A stretch of 64,000 nt of DNA from Haloarcula sp. DT43 (GTDB lineage Archaea > Halobacteriota > Halobacteria > Halobacteriales > Haloarculaceae): contig NZ_JAYMGZ010000003.1 of assembly GCF_037078405.1 (NCBI RefSeq), positions 186,001-250,000 on the forward strand, written 5' to 3'. A model generated the notes under the pieces. The model was not told where the DNA came from and did not search any database. It was given only the letters and a program-made list of their open reading frames with translations. Numbering within the stretch: position 1 is the stretch's first letter; each line of letters begins with the position of its first letter. Positions 7,621 to 16,620 of this stretch are shown here, one piece after another. The position numbers and the translations under genes are program-made.

Positions 7621-10191
7621 GTGGCACGGAACACTGATATCTCGAAGGAACCGATGGGGCGAGACCGCGTGTTCGAAGCGTTTCGAACGCGCGTTTCAGC
7701 TTCGGTCTCGTCTGACAGCAACACGACGGGGAGTACGGACAAACTCCGAAGCCTCGTTCTCTCTTGGCTGGTGGTGGTTTCCGTATTCGCCGGCACCGTC
7801 GCGTTCTCCGGGGGCGTGGCCGCCGCTGCGAACGTCGGCGTCGAGCAGGCGGGAGAGTACTCGGACAGTGGGGATGGGGCAAGCACGGTCGAACTGGCGT
7901 TGAGCGACCCTGTGACGAACGGCCTCGACGGGAACGGCGAGCTGGAACTCTATCTCGACGGCAAGGAAGTCTCCGATTCGCTGTTCGATGGCGTCGCTCG
8001 GGACGGCACCGCCGGTCGGGTCGCAATCGAACTCAGCCGAGACGTGACTCCGAACCAGAACCTGACGGTCAAACTCACCGACTTCGGGAGCGGTTCGCTC
8101 ACGGCGCGGGACGTCGCCGTGACTTCCCGAACGTTTACGCCCGACTCTGGCGACCGGTCGTACACGAACCTCTACCATGGTGTGGTCGTCGCTATCGAGG
8201 ACGCAGACGCCGGCTCCGACACCGCCCTCCGCATCGAGCGGGCGGACGGCGGCATCGTCTTCCAGGACGACTACGTCGACAACAGCCAGGTCTTCGTCGT
8301 CGACACCGCGGACCTCGACCCCGGTCAGGACTACGACATCACGTCCGGGGCTGACACGGCCGGATTCAAAGTCAACGACCTCGGTCTCGACGTCGAGATG
8401 ACCGAATCCAACGTCTCCGAGGAGGACGCCATCGTCGCCGAGGTGACCGCAATCCGCGGTGGCACGGCGGCCACCGCAACGCTGTCGGACAGCGACGGCG
8501 AAACGGTCGACTCGATTGCTACGGACCTCGAAAGCACGGAAACCGTCGAGTTCGACTTCGGACCCCGGAGCACGGCCGGGTCCCCGTACACGGTCACTGT
8601 CACGGACACTCAGACCGGTATCACGGCCGACTCCGAGGAGGTCTCGGTCACCGAAAGCATCGAAGGCGAGGTACAGTTCGCGGAACGCGTCGTCGCCGAC
8701 GACCGCGGCGACGTGGTCAGCGTCACCTTCGACCTCTCGAACACGGACGAGGGCTACGTCACTATCGGCGACAAGAGCGAGGCGAACTACGCCATCTCCG
8801 GCCAAATAACCGACGACGACGACGGCGACGGCGAAGTCACCGTCGAGTTCAACAGCTATCTGGCGGGGGTTCCGAACAGCGGCAACGCTACCGTCGCGGC
8901 GAGTGACGTCCTCAGCGCCACCGGAGACGACGACATTTCCGGCGTCAGCGAGCACGGGTCGTTCGAACGCAGCGACCTCACCGCCGACACGCTGGCCGCG
9001 GGGAGCTATCCAATGAACGCGACCGCCGGCACGAGCCACAGCGACAGTCCCGACAGCGTCGGCACCCTCCGGCTCCGGGACCGCTCTACCGACCGCATCG
9101 GGAGCTGGGTCGCGCCACTGGGTGCCTCTCTCTCCTCCGGGGATATCTACGACAGGGTCGGGCACAACCTCACGCGGGCGGACGAGATAGCCGACGGCGA
9201 CGTGGTCGTCCACCGTGTCACCGCGTCCGGCATCGAAGGGCCGCTGGACTACCGAGAGGACGTCAGGGGCGCGGGCGATACGACGGCCGCGTTCCTCCAG
9301 GCGACCGGCGACAGTGGCGCGCTCGACCTCTGGGTCAACCGGACGAACGTCGGCGCGAACGCCGACGGGGACCCGCTCCAGCTCAACGCCTCTAACACGG
9401 TCGTCGTCGACGACCCCGATAACGACACGTACTTCGTCGCCGTCGAACTCGCCGATGCAGAGTACCGGAGTGACACCCCGGTTCACGACGGTGACGCCGA
9501 CGAACTGACGGCTGGCTTCTCCGTCACCGGAACGACCGGGCTGGCCGATTCCGCCGACAGCGTGGAAGACACGTACGAAATCACTGACCGCGATGCGACG
9601 CTCACTACGACCGACGACGTCGTGCTCGCGCAGGCCGCCGCCGACCAGCCCGTCACGGGCACGACGTCGGTCGCGCCCGGCTCGGAACTCACGGTGCGGC
9701 TGGCATCGGAGAGCGACGCGAACCCGTTCATCAGCCGACCCGGGGCGACGGTCACGCGGAACGGGACGTTCACCGCGACGGCCGACATGAGCGGCCACTC
9801 CGTGGGAACGAACTTCACCGCGACTGCCCTCGATGTGACCGGCGAGGCGTTCGGCACCGCCGCGGACGGGCAAATCGTCGCAGTTGCTACCACGAACGGT
9901 GGCGGCGAGTCCACCGGTGCGAACGGCACCGACTACGAAGGGGCAGCCGAGGACACGATTGCGGACCTGTCCAACGAACCGACGGAGAGTACGCCCGGGG
10001 CGTCGACCGAACGACCGACCGCGACACTGTCGACGCCGACACCGTCGACGGTAGCACCGACAGAGACGGCAACCACAACCGAACGGACGGACGTCGCAAC
10101 CACGGCCGCTTCCGGGCCGGGTTTTACCGTCGGCGTCGCAGTGCTCGCGCTCGTCGCTGCTGCGTTGCTGACCGTCCGCCGCGGTAGCTAA
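7621..10191 (+). CDS. Large PGF-CTERM surface protein (BGTF-type)
   Basis: This 856-residue secreted protein has a late hydrophobic signal (about residues 42-69, ending GGVAAAA). A long beta-rich ectodomain of haloarchaeal surface-glycoprotein type follows, then a Thr/Pro/Ser stalk (about 795-828), and it ends with GPGF plus a hydrophobic helix and VRRGS. That ending is the PGF-CTERM signal cut by archaeosortase A and replaced by a lipid anchor. Several NxS/T sites could be N-glycosylated. The start is GTG, directly after an iron-box-like operator, so expression may rise under iron limitation. A role in metal or haem capture is inference from that operator and the binding protein downstream. 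Confidence 0.82.
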   Translation: MARNTDISKEPMGRDRVFEAFRTRVSASVSSDSNTTGSTDKLRSLVLSWLVVVSVFAGTVAFSGGVAAAANVGVEQAGEYSDSGDGASTVELALSDPVTNGLDGNGELELYLDGKEVSDSLFDGVARDGTAGRVAIELSRDVTPNQNLTVKLTDFGSGSLTARDVAVTSRTFTPDSGDRSYTNLYHGVVVAIEDADAGSDTALRIERADGGIVFQDDYVDNSQVFVVDTADLDPGQDYDITSGADTAGFKVNDLGLDVEMTESNVSEEDAIVAEVTAIRGGTAATATLSDSDGETVDSIATDLESTETVEFDFGPRSTAGSPYTVTVTDTQTGITADSEEVSVTESIEGEVQFAERVVADDRGDVVSVTFDLSNTDEGYVTIGDKSEANYAISGQITDDDDGDGEVTVEFNSYLAGVPNSGNATVAASDVLSATGDDDISGVSEHGSFERSDLTADTLAAGSYPMNATAGTSHSDSPDSVGTLRLRDRSTDRIGSWVAPLGASLSSGDIYDRVGHNLTRADEIADGDVVVHRVTASGIEGPLDYREDVRGAGDTTAAFLQATGDSGALDLWVNRTNVGANADGDPLQLNASNTVVVDDPDNDTYFVAVELADAEYRSDTPVHDGDADELTAGFSVTGTTGLADSADSVEDTYEITDRDATLTTTDDVVLAQAAADQPVTGTTSVAPGSELTVRLASESDANPFISRPGATVTRNGTFTATADMSGHSVGTNFTATALDVTGEAFGTAADGQIVAVATTNGGGESTGANGTDYEGAAEDTIADLSNEPTESTPGASTERPTATLSTPTPSTVAPTETATTTERTDVATTAASGPGFTVGVAVLALVAAALLTVRRGS

Positions 10192-10390
10192 CCGGGTCCC
10201 CAGCCGGGCACTTCAGATTCGGACGAATCGACGGTGGCTTCCTTTCTCGACCATCGAAAACGGCTGGACCTATCAGCCGGCGGAACAGCCGCCGCAGGAA
10301 CGTCTCGGCCGAGGATTCCGGAAGCGGGGCGTATCTATTCCGGAACTCCGCGCCAGGAGAAATCATCGCTCAGTCGCTGCCGTCGCCTGC

Positions 10391-11611
10391 CTAGACGCCT
10401 TGTCCGCCCGTGATAATCTCGGCGACCCGGTCGCGGTCGAAGAGCTGTTCCTCCGCCGGAATCTCCGGGTAGTGGGCCCCGTTCTCGTAGGTCGGCCACT
10501 CGCCGAAGACGTCCGGGTACAGCTGTTTCGCGGTCATCTCTATCTGGAAGAGGTTCATAATCGGTCCGTGGTACCGCATCCCGTGTGCGTACACGCGGCC
10601 GTTCTGGACCGCCGAGAGCTCTCGGCCGACGCTGTGGGACGCGAGGGTCTCCCGGACGGAGTCCATGTCGTACCGCGGCGTCATCCCCCAGAGGTGAAGA
10701 ATCACGTCCGGGTCCGCCTCTAACATCGTCTCGTAGCCGACCGACCCCCAGAGCCCGTCCCACGTCTCGTCCCCGAAGGCGTCGTTCGCGGCGAGCGGGC
10801 GGGTGTCGGCGAGCCAGAACCCCGGGCGGTTCAGGTGGTACGTCCAGAACTGGCCGTCGCCGAGCGTCACCCGCACTGCGGTCGGGCGCTCCTCCGCGGG
10901 CGGGAGGTTCGACTGGATAGTCTCCACGAGTTCCCCGTGGACCGCCTTGAGTTGTTCGTACCGCTCCCGCTCCTGGAACACCGAGGCGACACGCCCGAAC
11001 AGTTCCCAAAGCGTGTAGTATCGGTAGTCTTCGCTATAGGGTTCCTGCGGGTCGCCGTGCGTGCCGCTGTAGAAGTTGCCGAAGAAGGGACCGACGTTGT
11101 CGGTCAACTCCTCGATGTCGCTCACGTCCCAGTTGTCCTGGGCAATCGCCCAGGCGGGGTCGAGGAGGTGCACGTCGCTGTCGAGGCCGTAGAAGAACTC
11201 CTTGGTGAAGTTCGTGTAGGGATTCGGGAGCCCTTCCCAGTCGAAGGAGACGCCGGGGAGCCGCTCGTAGTAGTGGCGCATCGACGGTCCGGCCATCTCC
11301 GGCACGAACATCGCGTTGACCGCGTCGCCGTGGCCGAGCGCGACCAGCATGTCGGCGTACTGGTTGTACATCGTGAAGACGTTCTCCGGCACCGAGTCGA
11401 ACTCGACCTCGCCGACCGGTGAGAGGGAAGCGGTGTAGGAGCCGTCGGTTGTCGGCGACGTGCCCGCAGTGCCGTCATTCGCGGTCGCCGTTTCGGACGG
11501 GTCGCCGTTGTCACTCGAGCACCCGGCCACGATTGCCGTACCGAGCACCGCTCCACCGCCTGCGAGGTAGTCACGCCGCGTGAGCCCGCCCGTCACGTCT
11601 GTGTTTCCCAT
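10391..11611 (-). CDS. Iron-siderophore-type ABC substrate-binding lipoprotein
   Basis: This 406-residue binding protein has a Tat signal (TRRDYLAGGG) and a lipobox ending AGC at residue 31, then a Thr/Ser-rich linker. The mature part fits the BtuF/FhuD-like fold: paired lobes with segments such as VFTMYNQYADMLVALGHGDAV and ADPDVILHLWGMTPRYDM. It would capture ferric siderophore, haem or cobalamin at the cell surface. An iron-box-like palindrome overlaps its start, supporting iron. No permease or ATPase gene is adjacent, so it must use a transporter encoded elsewhere. Confidence 0.8.
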   Translation of the reverse strand: MGNTDVTGGLTRRDYLAGGGAVLGTAIVAGCSSDNGDPSETATANDGTAGTSPTTDGSYTASLSPVGEVEFDSVPENVFTMYNQYADMLVALGHGDAVNAMFVPEMAGPSMRHYYERLPGVSFDWEGLPNPYTNFTKEFFYGLDSDVHLLDPAWAIAQDNWDVSDIEELTDNVGPFFGNFYSGTHGDPQEPYSEDYRYYTLWELFGRVASVFQERERYEQLKAVHGELVETIQSNLPPAEERPTAVRVTLGDGQFWTYHLNRPGFWLADTRPLAANDAFGDETWDGLWGSVGYETMLEADPDVILHLWGMTPRYDMDSVRETLASHSVGRELSAVQNGRVYAHGMRYHGPIMNLFQIEMTAKQLYPDVFGEWPTYENGAHYPEIPAEEQLFDRDRVAEIITGGQGV

Positions 11612-11612
11612 G

Positions 11613-11630
11613 TTTTAGGTAAGCCTAATA
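11613..11630 (-). promoter_or_regulatory. Iron-box-like palindrome upstream of binding protein
   Basis: TTTTAGGTAAGCCTAATA matches the half-site pattern of the two boxes before the PGF-CTERM gene and begins two bases before this gene's ATG. The position would block a leaderless promoter when bound by an Idr/DtxR-type repressor. Confidence 0.6.
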
Positions 11631-11762
11631 CTCCGTAAATTGTTTTCGGATTGGCGGGACTGCCGTGGGCCGGCTCCCCTTCCCCTGGCGCTCACGGACG
11701 GTGGTCTCTCGCCGTGCCACCAGATGGTTCTCTCGGCTGGTCCGTCATTCGATTTCGACCGG

Positions 11763-12077
11763 TTACAGCACGGCCCGGAACGCGACGACGGCCCCGACAC
11801 CGGTGACCAGGGCCAAGAAGATGTTGCCCGTCCGCCAGGCGACGACCGCGACGACGCTTCCGGCGAGCCACTCAGCCGGGCCGCCCGCGGCAAGTTCCGG
11901 CCCGAGAACGGCGACGACAATCGCGCCCGGCAGCGCTTCCAGGGCCGCCTCGACGCGGTCGCTCACTCCGACGCGCGTCAGCAGCCACAGTCCGCCGATC
12001 TTCGTGAGATAGGTGGCCGCGGCCATCGCGGCGATGACGGCGACGACCGGCGGGTCGAGCGAGAGCGGGTCAGCCAC
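11763..12077 (-). CDS. azlD: AzlD-family branched-chain amino acid exporter subunit
   Basis: This small membrane protein of about 104 residues has roughly four hydrophobic helices. The AzlD signature is visible in ATYLTKIGGLWLL near the start and LEALPGAIVVAVLGPELAAGG in the middle. AzlD works with AzlC to export branched-chain amino acids or analogues. I chose the GTG start because it gives an 8-base overlap with the azlC stop (translational coupling). A longer frame open to 12113 would overlap azlC by 44 bases and add untypical residues. Confidence 0.8.
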   Translation of the reverse strand: MADPLSLDPPVVAVIAAMAAATYLTKIGGLWLLTRVGVSDRVEAALEALPGAIVVAVLGPELAAGGPAEWLAGSVVAVVAWRTGNIFLALVTGVGAVVAFRAVL

Positions 12078-12828
12078 GGCGGACCACCTCGACGACGGCG
12101 GCGGCGACCCCACCGCCGATGACGTGCCACTGCCCGCTCAGCACCTGTGCGGTGACCAGCGCCGTCACTAGCGCGACTGCCCACGGGATAGCCGTCGACG
12201 CGCCGTCCCAGAGTTCGACCGCCAGCGCGACGAACGTCGCCACGAGGACGAAATCTAGTCCGAACGTGGCGGGGTCGTCTATCACGCCGCCGACGGCGAC
12301 GCCGGCGACCGACGAGGCGACCCAGAACACCCAGATAGCCAGCCCGCTCCCGAGCAGGAACGCGCCGCGCCGACTCCCGCTGGTGAGGTCCCGCATCGTC
12401 AGCGCCCAGTTCTCGTCGGCCATGAAAAACAGGCTGCCGTAGACTTGCGACCCGGACAGATGCTTGAACCACGGTCGGAGCGCGGCCCCCATCAGCGAGT
12501 ACCGCAGATTCACCGCGAAGACCGCGAGCACCACCGTCGCGGCCGGGATTGGGTCCGCCCACAGCTCCACGGCGATAATCTGGGAGGCCCCGGCGAGGAC
12601 GGTCGCGCTCATCAGCGCCACCTCCGCGACGCTCAGCCCGGCCCGGTCGGCGAGGACGCCGAACGCGATGCCGTAGCCGGCGACGCCGAGCGCGACCGGG
12701 AGGCAGGTCACGAACCCGGCGCGTATCCCGGCCCGTTCGAACGCCACTGCGCCCGGGGCGTCGTCGGCCGCGGTGGCCGTCTCGGTGCTCTCCGCGTTCC
12801 GCTCCGTTTGCTCGTCAGTGGTAGGCAT
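12070..12828 (-). CDS. azlC: AzlC-family branched-chain amino acid exporter subunit
   Basis: This polytopic permease of about 252 residues carries AzlC family features: GFVTCLPVALGVAGYGIAFG, then LMSATVLAGASQIIAVEL and NLRYSLMGAALRPW, and FMADENWAL. It forms the large subunit of the AzlCD exporter. The first 30 residues are a hydrophilic acidic extension. The ATG at MPTTDEQ is preferred to one 39 bases upstream. The actual substrate in haloarchaea has not been defined as far as I know. Confidence 0.85.
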   Translation of the reverse strand: MPTTDEQTERNAESTETATAADDAPGAVAFERAGIRAGFVTCLPVALGVAGYGIAFGVLADRAGLSVAEVALMSATVLAGASQIIAVELWADPIPAATVVLAVFAVNLRYSLMGAALRPWFKHLSGSQVYGSLFFMADENWALTMRDLTSGSRRGAFLLGSGLAIWVFWVASSVAGVAVGGVIDDPATFGLDFVLVATFVALAVELWDGASTAIPWAVALVTALVTAQVLSGQWHVIGGGVAAAVVEVVRRG

Positions 12829-12935
12829 TTCGGTGGGGACACTCCAGGTACAGCGGCACCGCGACACCGCCGTCCCGGGGCCGTCACTTGACTTGAAACG
12901 GCTGGCAGACTAAACGGTGTTGGAAACGCGCGCCG

Positions 12936-13574
12936 TCAGTACCCGGTACCGAGGTAGGTGTGGACGGCGTTTTCCGCTTCGAGTTCGTCGACCAGAGCGA
13001 TGGCGAAATCCTCCATCGAGATGTAACTGTCCCCTTCTTCGTCAGTCACGAGTTCGCGCTCGGCGGTCCGGTACTGGCCGGTCCGCTCGCCGGGCTCTAT
13101 CAGTGCGGCCGGGGCGACGTAGCTCCACGCCAGGTCGTCGGCCTCGCTGAGGGTGTCGTATGCCTCGATGGCGGCCCGGGCGACGGGCTCCCACTCCGCC
13201 GGGAAATCCTCGGTCTCGATGAGAAGCGTCTCCAGTCCGACTCTGAGCCCGCCAGCACCCCCGGTCCAGACGAGACGGTCGACGCCGCTGCGGCGCAGTC
13301 CGTCGACGACCGCCGAAATCATCTCCGTGAGGACCTCGGCCGACTCGTCCTCGCTCGGCCCAAGCGCCGACACCACCGCGTCGTGGCCCGTCGCGAGCTT
13401 CGTGACGTCGTCGGGGTCGGTCGCGTCGCCCGCGACGGCGACGAACTCGTCGCTGTCTATCCCCTCGACCGTCCCGCTGCGGGAGACGCCGGTGACGGCG
13501 TGGCCGCGTTCGAGGAGTTCCGTTGCAGTTCGCTGCCCGATTCGTCCGCTTGCTCCGAGTAGTAGTACGTCCAT
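12936..13574 (-). CDS. NAD(P)-binding NmrA/SDR-like protein
   Basis: This 212-residue Rossmann protein has the nucleotide-binding motif LLGASGRIGQRTATELL at its start, then GDATDPDDV and DAVVSALGP in the places usual for NmrA or YwnB-like atypical short-chain dehydrogenases. There is no classical YxxxK dyad, so it may be a redox sensor or a flavin/quinone-related reductase. It is transcribed divergently from an HxlR regulator with a 136-base shared promoter region. HxlR proteins very often control the adjacent divergent oxidoreductase. Confidence 0.8.
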   Translation of the reverse strand: MDVLLLGASGRIGQRTATELLERGHAVTGVSRSGTVEGIDSDEFVAVAGDATDPDDVTKLATGHDAVVSALGPSEDESAEVLTEMISAVVDGLRRSGVDRLVWTGGAGGLRVGLETLLIETEDFPAEWEPVARAAIEAYDTLSEADDLAWSYVAPAALIEPGERTGQYRTAERELVTDEEGDSYISMEDFAIALVDELEAENAVHTYLGTGY

Positions 13575-13645
13575 TGTTCGTGTGGAGTTGCCGATGATTG
13601 CGACGCGATGCCGGTCCGCGAAACCGGAACTGCGGTCACATCATC

Positions 13646-13705
13646 TTACTTGCTATTGGAACATGACCTTAATATAACTCAGCGAACGTTGCCTTGACCA
13701 AGTAA
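13646..13705. promoter_or_regulatory. TTACTTG/CAAGTAA inverted repeat between divergent genes
   Basis: Two 7-base arms 46 bases apart bracket an AT-rich promoter stretch (CCTTAATATAAC). The right arm ends five bases before the HxlR gene's ATG. This is a candidate HxlR operator acting on both genes. Confidence 0.4.
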
Positions 13706-13710
13706 CACCG

Positions 13711-14046
13711 ATGTCATCGAACGATGCCCTCGAATCGAAGTACGGGGACTGTCCGGTCATCCAGACGCTCGAAGAAATCGGGTCCCGCTGGCGGATGACC
13801 GTAATTCACGTCCTCAGAGAGGGCGAACTCCGGTTCAACGAACTCAAGCGCGCGACGGACGCGAACTCGCAGACGCTGTCCCGCGTGCTCGAAGACTTGG
13901 AGGAGAACGGGTACGTCGAACGTCGCGTCGCCGACGGAAGCCCGGTCGCGGTCTACTACTCGCTGACCTCGAAAGGCGAGGAACTCCTCTCGGCGTTCGA
14001 CGAAATCCACGAGTGGGGGGTGAAGTGGATTGCCGACGACAATTGA
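13711..14046 (+). CDS. HxlR-family winged-helix regulator
   Basis: This 111-residue protein carries the HxlR domain: CPVIQTLEEIGSRWRMTVI, then the recognition region LRFNELKRATDANSQTLSRVLEDLEENGYVERR, a wing, and a C-terminal dimer helix. Cys14 sits where redox-sensing relatives (HypR, QorR type) have their single reactive cysteine. It probably represses itself and the divergent NAD(P)-binding protein and responds to electrophiles or oxidants; that is inference from the arrangement. Confidence 0.88.
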   Translation: MSSNDALESKYGDCPVIQTLEEIGSRWRMTVIHVLREGELRFNELKRATDANSQTLSRVLEDLEENGYVERRVADGSPVAVYYSLTSKGEELLSAFDEIHEWGVKWIADDN

Positions 14047-14812
14047 ACATCGGTCTCTGCCGGTTCGTTGAGCTATTACGAACGTTCACTGCTACGGCTG
14101 CCGAAACAATCTTATAATCAAATATTTAGTAATATATATGCAACAAACTCTGCTGAAATTCAGAATATGAATTCACAACGTCCAGATAACTCTATTATAT
14201 GGCCATTTTAGTTTACATCGACCCCTTCTCCATCTATACTCTTGTTTAGGCCGGTATCGACGAAAGGTAAAGGTAGGCTGGATACCCGACGTCGAAACCC
14301 GCGTTGGTCGGTGCCAGTGCGACTCCCTTACCTCCGGAGCTAGCGAGATCCCCGTGACTGCCACGCCGGAACAGATATAACAGCAGTACTGGTGTTATTT
14401 ACGTCCGGCCATCGATGACAAACCTTTCACCGATGCCCGGGACGATACCTAAAAACCTTCGCGGCCGGCTATCCGAGACCGGCCATTGACACGGATTCTC
14501 GATTCGGCATGGGTGAACGAAATCCGGTTGGCCTTCTGGATATCACGTTCGAGCTGTCCGCGGTTCCCCTGTCAGTGAGACGTGGCATTGTATCGCAACG
14601 ATGCACACACGTCGGGTGAGTGTAGCACAGTCCCACACTGCTTGTCATCCACCCCAATCTAACCCACTCGGTTCGACCGGGCCGGCCGGGGACCGCACAC
14701 GGTCGTATCCCTGATAGTTTACCCATCAGAACGAGGTATCTGCCGTTCCGTTCACTCATTTCGAACGCGGTTCCACCGGAGGGTCGGTAATAAATCGAGA
14801 CGAGCGGTTCCG
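14047..14812. other. Long non-coding spacer
   Basis: I see no gene of typical haloarchaeal composition in 766 bases. The left part (about 14105-14215) is AT-rich, including a poly-AT stretch near 14120-14140. A GGCCGG/CCGGCC inverted repeat occurs near 14463-14485. Open frames here lack the acidic bias of real genes nearby. Confidence 0.5.
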
Positions 14813-15883
14813 CTACAGTTCGACGATGTCGCCGCTCTCGGCGGCTTCGTGAATCGCTCGGATGATTCGCATGTCCTGGAGCCCGTGGCGGCCGTCCGGG
14901 GCGATGTCGCCGTCGGTCAGGACACGGTCGGCGAAGTAGTCGAACTCCTCTCGCATCTCGTCTTCGGCGTCGAAACTCTCGCGTTCGACGGTTACGGTGG
15001 TCTCGCCGCGGGACAGGTGCAACTTCGCCTTGCCGTGGAACGCCGGTTTGAGCTCTATCTGTCCGTCCGTCCCGGTAATCTTCAGCTGGGTGTCGTCGTG
15101 GGCGTTCTGGCTGTCGGTCGTGACCATCTTGACTCCGTCCTCCAGCGCAAGCAGCGCCCCGGACCGTTCGTCGGGAACGTCTTCGAAGGCGTCTCCGTGA
15201 GAACTCATCCGCGACTGCACCGCGCGTGGCTCCCGGTCGAGCAGGAACCGCGTCGTGTTAATCGAGTAAATGCCCAAGTCCATCACCGAGGTGCCATACC
15301 CCGACAGGTCCGGGTCGAGCCGCCACTGGTCCGTGTTCGGGTTCATCTCCAGCAGCGGCTGGCTGTTGTTGCCGTAGACGGACACCGGGTCGCCGATGAA
15401 CCCGTCTTCTATGAGTTCCTTGGCGCGCCGCACCGCCGGGTCGGTCTGCATCCGGTAGGCAATCATCAGCGGCACGTCCGCCTCCTCACAGACCTCGACC
15501 ATCTCTCGGGCGCGTTCGACCGTCGACTCCATCGGCTTCTCACACAGGATGGCCTTGTCCAGTTCCGCGGCGGTTTCGGCGTATTCGAGGTGGAACGCGT
15601 TCGGTGTCCCGATGTAGATGGCGTCGTACGCGTCAGCCGCCTCTCCGTCGTGGAACTCGTCGTAGCTGATGCCGTGCTCGACACTGTTCTCTTCGGCAAG
15701 TCGCTCGGCTTTCTCCGTCGAACTGCTGACGAACGTCGTGACTTCGCCCAAGTCGGAGTCCCGAATCGCGGGGAGTGCTAGGTCTATCGTCCACCATCCC
15801 AGGCCCAACAGCGCGTATCGGACCGTACCATCCGTCGTCGTTTGCCAGTCCCGCTCGTCGTAGGAGTCGATCCACTCCATCAT
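14813..15883 (-). CDS. gfo6: Gfo6-like sugar dehydrogenase (D-xylose 1-dehydrogenase type)
   Basis: This 356-residue Gfo/Idh/MocA oxidoreductase has an N-terminal Rossmann domain (RYALLGLGWWTIDLALPAI) and the family active-site block LDKAILCEKPMEST near residue 105. The whole protein follows the pattern of haloarchaeal D-xylose 1-dehydrogenase (DERDWQ.., AYRMQTDPAVRRAK, DPDLSGYGTSVMDLGIYSINTTRFLLD). That enzyme oxidises xylose to xylonolactone with NADP in the oxidative pentose pathway. No other xylose gene is nearby, so it may act on another sugar. Two consecutive ATGs start the gene. Confidence 0.8.
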   Translation of the reverse strand: MMEWIDSYDERDWQTTTDGTVRYALLGLGWWTIDLALPAIRDSDLGEVTTFVSSSTEKAERLAEENSVEHGISYDEFHDGEAADAYDAIYIGTPNAFHLEYAETAAELDKAILCEKPMESTVERAREMVEVCEEADVPLMIAYRMQTDPAVRRAKELIEDGFIGDPVSVYGNNSQPLLEMNPNTDQWRLDPDLSGYGTSVMDLGIYSINTTRFLLDREPRAVQSRMSSHGDAFEDVPDERSGALLALEDGVKMVTTDSQNAHDDTQLKITGTDGQIELKPAFHGKAKLHLSRGETTVTVERESFDAEDEMREEFDYFADRVLTDGDIAPDGRHGLQDMRIIRAIHEAAESGDIVEL

Positions 15884-15884
15884 A

Positions 15885-15925
15885 GGAATCCATTTTAAAC
15901 GCTTCGGCTAAAACCTTCGGATTCC
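15885..15925 (-). promoter_or_regulatory. Inverted repeat around the gfo6 promoter
   Basis: GGAATCC and GGATTCC arms flank 27 bases that contain TTTTAAAC and, on the minus strand, two CCGAAG direct repeats. It sits immediately before the gfo6 start codon, a good place for a sugar-responsive repressor. Confidence 0.4.
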
Positions 15926-16620
15926 GGACACACACTGCCCTGCTGGCGGTGACTGGGCATAACCCGTTCTCGTAGCCGATCCGTCTGGCGATTACGGTCG
16001 GCAAGTGGTCTCGGTATCTATTGACGTTTTCGTCCCGAATGACGGCAGTCCGGAGAGCGACTGACAGCTGCTGGCCATGGTCGTGGGTAAATCGATTCAA
16101 TCAGACAGAAAGAGTAGCGAGAAGCTACTGAGGGACGGACCTGCCTGTCCCGGCGACATCGGTCTTCGAGAACGGGACCTCCACCAAAGAACGCTCGTTG
16201 AGGCTGTTAAGGGGATATTATTTGAGTAGGTATAACCTAACAAACACGAATCCGACGGAACAACCCCCGAATTCTGCACTCTATGGCGGTGGTTTGGGAT
16301 TACCGCCCGGAATATATTCTGATTGACACTCTATTCGGTTCTTCGAAGTGCCACTTTCGAACTCAAATCCGGTGGACCCGACACTCGTTTCGACTTCCCG
16401 ACTTCTGTCTCGTTGCTCTGGACTCTCCCTCTCTGACTCGGTGCCGTTTGTCGAAACCACGGGCCTCTGCCCCATCGAACGAGGTCATGGGGCGACATGA
16501 CTACACACACATAAATATAGACTTTCTATCCGTACTCCGGCACGTTCGTAGCAGGCTCATACTCATGCTCGGCGATATCGACTATCCTACATCGGTACAT
16601 CCTACCGGGAGTCACAGCAC
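15926..16620. other. Long spacer between gfo6 and phnM
   Basis: I recognise no gene in roughly 700 bases. Composition is less GC-rich than the flanks, and the open frames are rich in Arg, Ser and Cys rather than Asp and Glu. The last 120 bases should hold the phnM promoter (AT-rich ACATAAATATAGAC near 16510) and GGGAG before the ATG. Confidence 0.5.

Noticed and set aside
7696-9873. 725-codon minus-strand frame opposite the PGF-CTERM protein
   Set aside because: Antisense shadow of a Thr/Asp-rich surface protein gene.
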